DNA of 64,000 bases from Prosapia bicincta (lineage: Eukaryota; Arthropoda; Insecta; Hemiptera; Cercopidae). The position numbers and the translations under genes are program-made. Position 1 is the stretch's first letter. Each line of letters opens with the position of its first letter. The DNA lies in assembly GCA_036971475.1 (NCBI GenBank), contig JBAIZL010000006.1:9993656-10057655 (forward strand), given 5' to 3'. This document shows, piece after piece, positions 11,605 to 22,166 of this stretch. The notes under the pieces were generated by a model. The model had not been told where the DNA came from. It did not search any database and was given only the letters and a program-made list of their open reading frames with translations.

Positions 11605-11814
11605 CAATTCTATGGTCAATTCTGTATCGCTTAAGCTATTAAAATAAGGATTCTTTGTTTGGAAGAAATCGAAAAAATCCATGAACTATAGTTAATGCTT
11701 TTTTTAGTGTAAAAATTTAATATTATGATTAGTTCATGCTTTTTTTAGTGTAAAAATTTAATATTATGATTACTCGTATAACACTTACAATAGATAATTT
11801 CTGCGGGTACCATG
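11605..11814 (+). repeat. Long monomer (210 bp), TTTGTTTGG subtype
   Basis: Second long unit of HOR copy 2; same marks as 9834-10043. Confidence 0.9.
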
Positions 11815-13335
11815 CAATTCTATGGTCAATTCTGTATCGTTTAAGCTATTAAAATAAGAATTCTATTTTTGGAAGAAATCGAAAAAATCCATGAACTATA
11901 GTTCATGCTTTTTTTAGTGTAAAAATTTAATATTATGATAACTCGTATAACACATACAATAGATAATTTCTGCGAGTAACATGCAATTCTATGGTCAATT
12001 CTGTATCGTTTAAGCTATTAAAATAAGAATTCTATTTTTGGAAGAAATCGAAAAAATCTATGAACTCTAGTTCATGCTTTTTTTAGTGTAAAAATTTAAT
12101 ATTATGATTACTCGTATAACACATACAATAGATAATTTCTACGGGTACCATGCAATTCTATGGTCAATTCCGTATCGTTTAAGCTATTAAAATAAGAATT
12201 CTATTTTTGGAAGAAATCGAAAAAATCCATGAACTATAGTTCATGCTTTTTTTAGTGTAAAAATTTAATATTTTGATTACTCGTATAACACATACAATAG
12301 ATAATTTCGGCGAGTACCGTGCAATTCTATGGTCAATTCTGTATCGTTTAAGCTATTAAAATAAGAATTCCATTTTTGGAAAAAATCGAAAAAATCCATG
12401 AACTATAGTTCATGCTTTTTTTAGTGTAAAAATTTAATATTATGATAACTCGTATAACACATACAATAGATAATTTCTGCGAGTAACATGCAATTCTATG
12501 GTCAATTCTGTATCGTTTAAGCTATTAAAATAAGAATTCTATTTTTGGAAGAAATCGAAAAAATCCATGAACTATAGTTCATGCTTTTTTTAGTGTAAAA
12601 ATTTAATATTATGATTACTGGTATAACACATACAATAGCTAATTTCTGCGGGTACCATGCAATTCTATGGTCAATTCTGTATCGTTTAAGCTATTAAAAT
12701 AAGAATTCTATTTTTGGAAGAAATCGAAAAAATCTATGAACTCTAGTTCATGCTTTTTTTAGTGTAAAAATTTAATATTATGATTACTCGTATAACACAT
12801 ACAATAGATAATTTCTGCGGGTACCATGCAATTCTATGGTCAATTCTGTATCGTTTAAGCTATTAAAATAAGAATTCTATTTTTGGAAGAAATCGAAAAA
12901 ATCCATGAACTATAGTTCATGCTTTTTTTAGTGTAAAAATTTAATATTTTGATTACTCGTATAACACATACAATAGATAATTTCTGCGAGTACCATGCAA
13001 TTCTATGGTCAATTCTGTATCGTTTAAGCTATTAAAATAAGAATTCCATTTTTGGAAAAAATCGAAAAAATCCATGAACTATAGTTCATGCTTTTTTTAG
13101 TGTAAAAATTTAATATTATGATTACTCGTATAACACATACAATAGATAATTTCTGCGGGTACCATGCAATTCTATGGTCAATTCTGTATCGTTTAAGCTA
13201 TTAAAATAAGAATTCTATTTTTGGAAGAAATCGAAAAAATCTATGAACTATAGTTCATGCTTTTTGTAGTGTAAAAATTTAATATTATGATTACTCGAAT
13301 AACACATACAATAGATAATTTCTGCGAGTACCATG

Positions 13336-13545
13336 CAATTCTATGGTCAATTCTGTATCGCTTAAGCTATTAAAATAAGGATTCATTTTTTGGAAGAAAT
13401 CGAAAAAATCCATGAACTATAGTTAATGCTTTTTTTAGTGTAAAAATTTAATATTATGATTAGTTCATGCTTTTTTTAGTGTAAAAATTTAATATTATGA
13501 TTACTCGTATAACACATACAATAGATAATTTCTGCGGGTACCATG
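13336..13545 (+). repeat. Long monomer (210 bp)
   Basis: 41-bp duplication with AGTTAATG in the first copy and GGATTCATTTTTTGG in the left half, a private substitution. It lies outside the 717-bp pairs. Confidence 0.9.
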
Positions 13546-14220
13546 CAATTCTATGGTCAATTCTGTATCGTTTATGCTGTTAAAATAAGAATTCTATTTT
13601 AGGAAGAAATCGAAAAAATCCATGAACTATAGTTCATGCTTTTTTTAGTGTAAAAATTTAATATTATGATTACTCGTATAACACATACAATAGCTAATTT
13701 CTGCGGGTACCATGCAATTCTATGGTCAATTCTGTATCGTTTAAGCTATTAAAATAAGAATTCTATTTTTGGAAGAAATCGAAAAAATCCATGAACTATA
13801 GTTCATGCTTTTTTTAGTGTAAAAATTTAATATTATGATTACTCGTATAACACATACAATAGCTAATTACTGCGGGTACCATGCAATTCTATGGTCAATT
13901 CTGTATCGTTTAAGCTATTAAAATAAGAATTCTATTTTTGGAAGAAATCGAAAAAATCCATGAACTATAGTTCATGCTTTTTTTAGTGTAAAAATTTAAT
14001 ATTATGATTACTCGTATAACACATACAATAGATAATTTCTGCGGGTACCATGCAATTCTATGGTCAATTCTGTATCGTTTAAGCTATTAAAATAAGAATT
14101 CTATTTTTGGAAGAAATCGAAAAAATCTATGAACATAGTTCATGCTTTTTTTAGTGTAAAAATTTAATATTATGATTACTCGAATAACACATACAATAGA
14201 TAATTTCTGCGAGTACCATG

Positions 14221-14430
14221 CAATTCTATGGTCAATTCTGTATCGCTTAAGCTATTAAAATAAGGATTCTTTTTTTGGAAGAAATCGAAAAAATCCATGA
14301 ACTATAGTTAATGCTTTTTTTAGTGTAAAAATTTAATATTATGATTAGTTCATGCTTTTTTTAGTGTACAAATTTAATATTATGATTACTCGTATAACAC
14401 ATACAATAGATAAATTCTGCGGGTACCATG
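14221..14430 (+). repeat. Long monomer (210 bp), TGTACAAA subtype
   Basis: First long unit of HOR copy 3; same marks as 9117 and 10888. Confidence 0.9.
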
Positions 14431-14937
14431 CAATTCTATGGTCAATTCTGTATCGTTTAAGCTATTAAAATAAGAATTCTATTTTTGGAAGAAATCGAAA
14501 AAACCCATGAACTATAGTTCATGCTTTTTTTAGTGTAAAAATTTAATATTATGATAACTCGTATAACACATACAATAGATAATTTCTGCGAGTAACATGC
14601 AATTCTATGGTCAATTCTGTATCGTTTAAGCTATTAAAATAAGAATTCTATTTTTGGAAGAAATCGAAAAAATCTATGAACTATAGTTCATGCTTTTTTT
14701 AGTGTAAACATTTAATATTTTGATTACTCGTATAATACATACAATAGATAATTTCTGCGAGTACCATGCAATTCTATGGCCAATTCTGTATCGTTTAAGC
14801 TATTAAAATAAGAATTCTATTTTTGGAAGAAATCGAAAAAATCCATGAACTATAGTTCATGCTTTATTTAGTGTAAAAATTTAATATTTTGATTACTCGT
14901 ATAACACATACAATAGATAATTTCTGCGAGTACCATG

Positions 14938-15146
14938 CAATTCTATGGTCAATTCTGTATCGCTTAAGCTATTAAAATAAGGATTCTTTGTTTGGAAGAA
15001 ATCGAAAAAATCCATGAACTATAGTTAATGCTTTTTTTAGTGTAAAAATTTAATATTATGATTAGTTCATGCTTTTTTTAGTGTAAAAATTTAATATTAT
15101 GATTACTCGTATAACACTTACAATAGATAATTCTGCGGGTACCATG
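14938..15146 (+). repeat. Long monomer (209 bp), TTTGTTTGG subtype
   Basis: Second long unit of HOR copy 3; one T is missing near its end (GATAATTCTG), giving 209 bp. Confidence 0.9.
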
Positions 15147-15484
15147 CAATTCTATGGTCAATTCTGTATCGTTTAAGCTATTAAAATAAGAATTCTATTT
15201 TTGGAAGAAATCGAAAAAATCCATGAACTATATTTCATGCTTTTTTTAGTGTAAAAATTTAATATTATGATAACTCGTATAACACATACAATAGATAATT
15301 TCTGCGAGTAACATGCAATTCTATGGTCAATTCTGTATCGTTTAAGCTATTAAAATAAGAATTCTATTTTTGGAAGAAATCGAAAAAATCTATGAACTCT
15401 AGTTCATGCTTTTTTTAGTGTAAAAATTTAATATTATGATTACTCGTATAACACATACAATAGATAATTTCTACGGGTACCATG

Positions 15485-16498
15485 CAATTCTATGGTCAAT
15501 TCCGTATCGTTTAAGCTATTAAAATAAGAATTCTATTTTTGGAAGAAATCGAAAAAATCCATGAACTATAGTTCATGCTTTTTTTAGTGTAAAAATTTAA
15601 TATTTTGATTACTCGTATAACACATACAATAGATAATTTCGGCGAGTACCATGCAATTCTATGGTCAATTCTGTATCGTTTAAGCTATTAAAATAAGAAT
15701 TCCATTTTTGGAAAAAATCGAAAAAATCCATGAACTATAGTTCATGCTTTTTTTAGTGTAAAAATTTAATATTATGATTACTCGTATAACACATACAATA
15801 GATAATTTCTGCGAGTAACATGCAATTCTATGGTCAATTCTGTATCGTTTAAGCTATTAAAATAAGAATTCTATTTTTGGAAGAAATCGAAAAAATCCAT
15901 GAACTATAGTTCATGCTTTTTTTAGTGTAAAAATTTAATATTACGATTACTGGTATAACACATACAATAGCTAATTTCTGCGGGTACCATGCAATTCTAT
16001 GGTCAATTCTGTATCGTTTAAGCTATTAAAATAAGAATTCTATTTTTGGAAGAAATCGAAAAAATCTATGAACTCTAGTTCATGCTTTTTTTAGTGTAAA
16101 AATTTAATATTATGATTACTCGTATAACACATACAATAGATAAATTCTGCGGGTACCATGCAATTCTATGGTCAATTCTGTATCGTTTAAGCTATTAAAA
16201 TAAGAATTCTATTTTTGGAAGAAATCGAAAAAATCCATGAACTATAGTTCATGCTTTTTTTAGTGTAAAAATTTAATATTTTGATTACTCGTATAACACA
16301 TACAATAGATAATTTCTGCGAGTACCATGCAATTCTATGGTCAATTCTGTATCGTTTAAGCTATTAAAATAAGAATTCCATTTTTGGAAAAAATCGAAAA
16401 AATCCATGAACTATAGTTCACGCTTTTTTTAGTGTAAAAATTTAATATTATGATTACTCGAATAACACATACAATAGATAATTTCTGCGAGTACCATG
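15485..16498 (+). repeat. 3332-bp composite HOR, partial copy 2
   Basis: Units at 15485, 15654, 15823, 15992, 16161 and 16330 follow the order of 12153, 12322, 12491, 12660, 12829 and 12998, with marks such as CCGTATCGTTT, GAATTCCATTTTT and ATTACTGG in matching places. The parallel breaks down within the unit at 16330. Confidence 0.78.
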
Positions 16499-16708
16499 CA
16501 ATTCTATGGTCAATTCTGTATCGCTTAAGCTATTAAAATAAGGATTCTTTTTTTGGAAGAAATCGAAAAAATCCATGAACTATAGTTAATGCTTTCTTTA
16601 GTGTAAAAATTTAATATTATGATTAGTTCATGCTTTTTTTAGTGTAAAAATTTAATATTACGATTACTCGTATAACACATACAATAGATAATTTCTGCGG
16701 GTACCATG
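16499..16708 (+). repeat. Long monomer (210 bp), first of three in a row
   Basis: Typical marks: GCTTAAG, GGATTC and AGTTAATG in the first 41-bp copy. It is followed directly by two more long units, the only triple run in the window. Confidence 0.9.
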
Positions 16709-16918
16709 CAATTCTATGGTCAATTCTGTATCGTTTAAGCTATTAAAATAAGAATTCTATTTTTGGAAGAAATCGAAAAAATCCATGAACTCTAGTTCAT
16801 GCTTTTTTTAGTGTAAAAATTTAATATTATGATTAGTTCATGCTTTTTTTAGTGTAAAAATTTAATATTATGATTACTCGAATAACACATACAATAGATA
16901 ATTTCTGCGAGTACCATG
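16709..16918 (+). repeat. Recombinant long monomer (210 bp)
   Basis: This unit has the 41-bp duplication, but its left half is of ordinary type: TTTAAG, GAATTCTATTTTT and GAACTCTAGTTCATG instead of GCTTAAG, GGATTC and AGTTAATG. It is the only long unit without these marks. Because the downstream junction GATTAGTTCATG is the same, I read it as a hybrid between an ordinary and a long monomer, joined near the palindrome. Confidence 0.75.
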
Positions 16919-17128
16919 CAATTCTATGGTCAATTGTGTATCGCTTAAGCTATTAAAATAAGGATTCTTTTTTTGGAAGAAATCGAAAAAATCCATGAAC
17001 TATAGTTAATGCTTTTTTTAGTGTAAAAATTTAATATTATGATTAGTTCATGCTTTTTTTAGTGTAAAAGTTTAATATTATGATTACTCGTATAACACAT
17101 ACAATAGATAATTTCTGCGGGTACCATG
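16919..17128 (+). repeat. Long monomer (210 bp), last in the window
   Basis: Typical long-unit marks with private GTCAATTGTG and TAAAAGTTTAATA. I saw no GATTAGTTCATG junction anywhere after this unit. Confidence 0.9.
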
Positions 17129-18480
17129 CAATTCTATGGTCAATTCTGTATCGTTTAAGCTATTAAAATAAGAATTCTATTTTTGGAAGAAATCGAAAAA
17201 ATCCATGAACTATAGTTCATGCTTTTTTTAGTGTAAAAATTTAATATTATGATAACTCGTATAACACATACAATAGATAATTTCTGCGTGTAACATGCAA
17301 TTCTATGGTCAATTCTGTATCGTTTAAGCTATTAAAATAAGAATTCTATTTTTGGAAGTAATCGAAAAAATCTATGAACTATAGTTCATGCTTTTTTTAG
17401 TGTAAAAATTTAATATTATGATTACTCGTATAACACATACAATAGATAATTTCTGCGGGTACCATGCAATTCTATGGTCAATTCCGTATCGTTTAAGCTA
17501 TTAAAATAAGAATTCTAATTTTGGAAGAAATCGAAAAAATCCATGAACTATAGTTCATGCTTTTTTTAGTGTAAAAATTTAATATTTTGATTACTCGTAT
17601 AACACATACAATAGATAATTTCTGCGAGTACCATGCAATTCTATGGTCAATTCTGTATCGTTTAAGCTATTAAAATAGGAATTCTATTTTTGGAAAAAAT
17701 CGAAAAAATTCATGAACTATAGTTCATGCTTTTTTTAGTGTAAAAATTTAATATTATGATTACTCGTATAACACTTACAATAGCTAATTTCTGCGGGTAC
17801 CATGCAATTCTATGGTCAATTCTGTATCGTTTAAGCTATTAAAATAAGAATTCTATTTTTGGAAGAAATCGAAAAAATCCATGAACTATAGTTCATGCTT
17901 TTTTTAGTGTAAAAATTTAATATTATGATAACTCGTATAACACATACAATAGATAATTTCTGCGAGTACCATGCAATTCTATGGTCAATTCTGTATCGTT
18001 TAAGCTATCAAAATAAGAATTCTATTTTTGGAAGAAATCGAAAAAATCCATGAACTATAGTTCATGCTTTTTTTAGTGTAAAAATTTAATATTATGATTA
18101 CTCGTATAACACATACAATAGATAATTTCTGCGAGTACCATGCAATTCTATGGTCAATTCTGTATCGTTTAAGCTATTAAAATAAGAATTCTATTTTTGG
18201 AAGAAATCGAAAAAATCCATGAACTATAGTTCATGCTTTTTTTAGTGTAAAAATTTAATATTACGATAACTCGTATAACACATACAATAGATAATTTCTG
18301 CGGGTACCATGCAATTCTATGGTCAATTCTGTATCGTTTAAGCTATTAAAATAAGAATTCTATTTTTGGAAGAAATCGAAAAAATCCATGAACTATAGTT
18401 CATGCTTTTTTTAGTGTAAAAACTTAATATTATGATAACTCGTATAACACATACAATAGATAATTTCTGCGAGTACCATG

Positions 18481-18616
18481 CAATTCTATGGTCAATTCTG
18501 TATCGTTTAAGCTATTAAAATAAGAATTCTATTTTTGGAAGAAATCGAAAAAATCCATGAACTATTTATGATTACTCGTATAACACATACAATAGATAAT
18601 TTCTGCGGGTACCATG
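18481..18616 (+). repeat. 136-bp monomer with 33-bp deletion
   Basis: The sequence jumps from GAACTAT directly to TTATGATTACTC, removing monomer positions 86-118: the right arm of the palindrome, the T7 tract and most of the AT stretch. The deletion starts at the same base (86) as the 41-bp duplication of the long monomers. A single copy was seen. Confidence 0.88.
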
Positions 18617-19031
18617 CAATTCTATGGTCAATTCTGTATCGTTTAAGCTATTAAAATAAAAATTCTATTTTTGGAAGAAATCGAAAAAATCCATGAACTA
18701 TAGTTCATGCTTTTTTTAGTGTAAAAATTTAATATTATGATTACTCGTATAACACATACAAAATAGATAATTTCTGCGGGTACCATGCTATTCTATGGTC
18801 AATTATGTATCGTTTAAGCTATTAAATTAAGAATTCTATTTTTGGAAGAAATCGAAAAAATCCATGAACTATAGTTCATGCTTTTTTTAGTGTAAAAATT
18901 TAATATTATGATTACTCGTATAACATATACAATAGATAATTTCTGCGGGTACCATGCAATTCTATGGTCCATTCTGTATCGTTTAAGCTATTAAAATAAG
19001 AATTCTATTTTTGGAAGAAATCGAAAAAATC

Positions 19032-19053
19032 CATGAACTATATATAGTTCATG
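19032..19053. repeat. 22-bp palindrome, two extra TA steps
   Basis: The palindrome core has ACTATATATAGT in place of ACTATAGT, making a perfect 22-bp palindrome in a 173-bp unit (18957-19129). The expansion keeps perfect symmetry. Confidence 0.9.
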
Positions 19054-19710
19054 CTTTTTTTAGTGTAAAAATTTAATATTACGATTACTCGTATAACACA
19101 TACAATAGATAATTTCTGCGAGTACCATGCAATTCTATGGTCAATTCTGTATCGTTTAAGCTATTAAAATAAGAATTTTATTTTTGGAAGAAATCGAAAA
19201 AATCCATGAACTATAGTTCATGCTTTTTTTAGTGTAAAAATTTAATATTATGATTACTCGTATAACACATACAATAGATAATTTCTGCGGGTACCATGCA
19301 ATTCTATGGTCAATTCTGTATCGTTTAAGCTATTAAAATAAGAATTCTATTTTTGGAAGAAATCGAAAAAATCCATGAACTATAGTTCATGCTTTTTTTA
19401 GTGTAAAAATTTAATATTATGATTACTCGTATAACACATACAATAGATAATTTCTGCGGGTACCATGCAATTCTATGGTCAATTCAGTATCGTTTAAGCT
19501 ATTAAAATAAAAATTCTATTTTTGGAAGAAATCGAAAAAATCCATGAACTATAGTTCATGCTTTTTTTAGTGTAAAAATTTAATATTATGATTACACGTA
19601 TAACATATACAATAGATAATTTCTTCGGGTACATGCAATTCTATGGTCAATTCTGTATCGTTTAGGCTATTAAAATAAGAATTCTATTTTTGGAAGAAAT
19701 CGAAAAAATC

Positions 19711-19732
19711 CATGAACTATATATAGTTCATG
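19711..19732. repeat. 22-bp palindrome, second example
   Basis: Same four-base expansion as at 19032, in the unit beginning 19636, about 680 bp downstream. Flanking marks differ, for example TTAGGC on its left, so it may be a moved copy or an independent expansion. Confidence 0.9.
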
Positions 19733-21838
19733 CTTTTTTTAGTGTAAAAATTTTATATTATGATTACTCGTATAACACATACAATAGATAATTTCTGCGA
19801 GTACCATGCAATTCTATGGTCAATTCTGTATCGTTTAAGCTATTAAAATAAGAATTCTATTTTTGGAAGAAATCGAAAAAATCCATGAACTATAGTTCAT
19901 GTTTTTTTTAGTGTAAAAATTTAATATTACGATTACTTGTATAACACATACAATAGATAATTTCTGTGGGTACTATGCAATTCTATGGTCAATTCTGTAT
20001 CGTTTAAGCTATTAAAATAAGAATTCTATTTTTGGAAGAAATCGAAAAAATCCATGATCTATAGTTCATGCTTTTTTTAGTGTAAAAATTTAATATTATG
20101 ATTACTCGTATAACACAGACAATAGATAATTTCTGCGGGTACCATGCAATTCTATGGTCAATTCTGTATCGTTTAAGCTATTAAAATAAGAATTCTATTT
20201 TTGGAAGAAATCGAAAAAATCCATGAACTATAGTTCATGCTTTTTTTAGTGTAAAAATTTAATATTATGATTACTCGTATATCATATACAATAGATAATT
20301 TCTGCGGGTACCATGCAATTCTATGGTCAATTCTGTATCATTTAAGCTATTAAAATAAGAATTCTATTTTTGGAAGAAATCGAAAAAATCCATGAACTAT
20401 AGTTCATGCTTTTTATAGTGTAAAAATTTAATATTATGATTACTCGTATAACACATACAATAGATAATTTCTGCGAGTACCATGCAATTCTATGGTCAAT
20501 TCCGTATCGTTTAAGCTATTAAAATAAGAATTCTATTTTTTTAAGAAATCGAAAAAATCCATGAACTATAGTTCATGCTTTTTCTAGTGTAAAAATTTAA
20601 TATTATGATTACTCGTATAACACATACAATAGATAATTTATGCGGGTACCATGCAATTCTATGGTCAATTCTGTATCGTTTAAGCTATTAAAATAAGAAT
20701 TCTATTTTTGGAAGAAATCGAAAAAATCCATGAACTATAGTTCATGCTTTTTTTAGTGTAAAAATTTAATATTATGATTACTCGTATAACACATACAATA
20801 GCTAATTTCTGCGGGTACCATGCAATTCTATGGTCGATTCTGTATCGTTTAAGCTATTAAAATAAGAATTCTATTTTTGGAAGAAATCGAAAAAATCTAT
20901 GAACTATAGTTCATGCTTTTTTTAGTGTAAAAATTAATTATTATTATGATTACTTGTATAACATATACAATAGATAATTTCTGCGGGTACCATGCAATTC
21001 TATGGTCAATTCTGTATCGTTTAAGCTATTAAAATAAGAATTCTATTTTTGGAAGAAATCGAAAAAATCCATGAACTATAGTTCATGCTTTTTTCGTGTA
21101 AAAATTTAATATTATGATTACTCGTATAACACATACAATAGATAATTTCTGCGGGTACCATGCAATTCTATGGTCAATTCTGTATCGTTTAAGCTATTAA
21201 AATAAGAATTCTATTTTTGGAAGAAATCGAAATAATCCATGAACTATATTTCATGCTTTTTTTAGTGTAAAAATTTAATATTATGATTACTCGTATACCA
21301 CATACAATAGATAATTTCTGCGGGTACCATGCAATTCTATGGTCAATTCTGTATCGTTTAAGCTATTAAAATAAGAATTCTATTTTTGGAAGAATTCGAA
21401 AAAATCCATGAACTATAGTTCATGCTTTTTTTAGTGTAAAAATTTAATATTATGATTACTCGTATAACACATACAATAGATAATTTCTGCGAGTACTATG
21501 CAATTCTATGGTCAATTCTGTATCGTTTAAGCTATTAAAATAAGAATTCTATTTTTGGAAAAAATCGAAAAAATCCAGGAACTATAGTTCATGCTTTTTT
21601 TAGTGTAAAAACTTAATATTATGATTACTCGTATAACACATACAATAGATAATTTCTGCGGGTACCATGCAATTCTATGGTCAATTCTGCATCGTTTAAG
21701 CTAATAAAATAAGAATTCTATTTTTGGAAGAAATCGAAAAAATCCATGAACTATAGTTCATGCTTTTTTTAGTGTAAAAATTTAATATTATGATTACTCG
21801 TATAACACACACAATAGATAAATTCTGCGGGTACCATG

Positions 21839-22166
21839 CAATTCTATGGTCAATTCTGTATCGTTTAAGCTATTAAAATAAGAATTCTATTTTTGGAAGA
21901 AATCGAAAAACTCCATGAACTAGTTCATGCTTTTTTTAGTGTAAAAATTTAATATTATGATAACTCGTATAACACATACAATAGATAATTTCTGCGAGTA
22001 CCATGCAATTCTATGGTCAATTCTGTAGCTATTAAAATAAGAATTCTATTTTTGGAAGAAATCGAAAAAATCCATGAACTATAGTTCATGCTTTTTTTAG
22101 TGTAAAAATTTAATATTATGATTACTCGTATAACACATACAATAGCTAATTTCTGCGGGTACCATG
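21839..22166 (+). repeat. Two-unit deletion module, copy 1 (328 bp)
   Basis: Unit 1 (167 bp) has CTCCATGAACTAGTTCATG, a 16-bp palindrome at 21914-21929 formed by loss of one TA. Unit 2 (161 bp) has CTGTAGCTATT, a loss of 8 bp (TCGTTTAA). The same rare pair occurs at 39438-39765 and 42983-43310. Confidence 0.9.

Larger units (their letters stand above)
10382..12152 (+). repeat. 1771-bp, 10-unit HOR, copy 2
   Basis: Repeats 8442-10381 in order but lacks the consensus unit at 8780 (169 bp), as expected from unequal exchange. Segment 10720-12152 aligns with 8949-10381 (1433 bp each) with a few single differences, for example GATCATAG for GAACATAA. Confidence 0.87.
12153..15484 (+). repeat. 3332-bp composite HOR, copy 1
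   Basis: Begins with a CCGTATCGTTT unit, then a unit with GAATTCCATTTTTGGAAAAAA (12322), which recurs at 12998. It also contains the third copy of the 1.94-kb series (13546-15484). The opening seven units are repeated from 15485, again with GAATTCCATTTTT units at 15654 and 16330, at a shift of 3332 bp. Confidence 0.8.
13546..15484 (+). repeat. 1939-bp HOR, copy 3 of the 1.94-kb series
   Basis: Unit 13546 matches 8611 (TTTATGCT and ATTTTAGGAAG). Segment 14053-15484 aligns with 8949-10381 and 10720-12152, with one base missing near 15131 (GATAATTCTG). An extra unit at 13884 makes up the length. Confidence 0.8.

Noticed and set aside
18481..18616. Mobile element excision or insertion site
   Set aside because: The 136-bp unit is a simple 33-bp internal deletion with no target-site duplication or foreign sequence.
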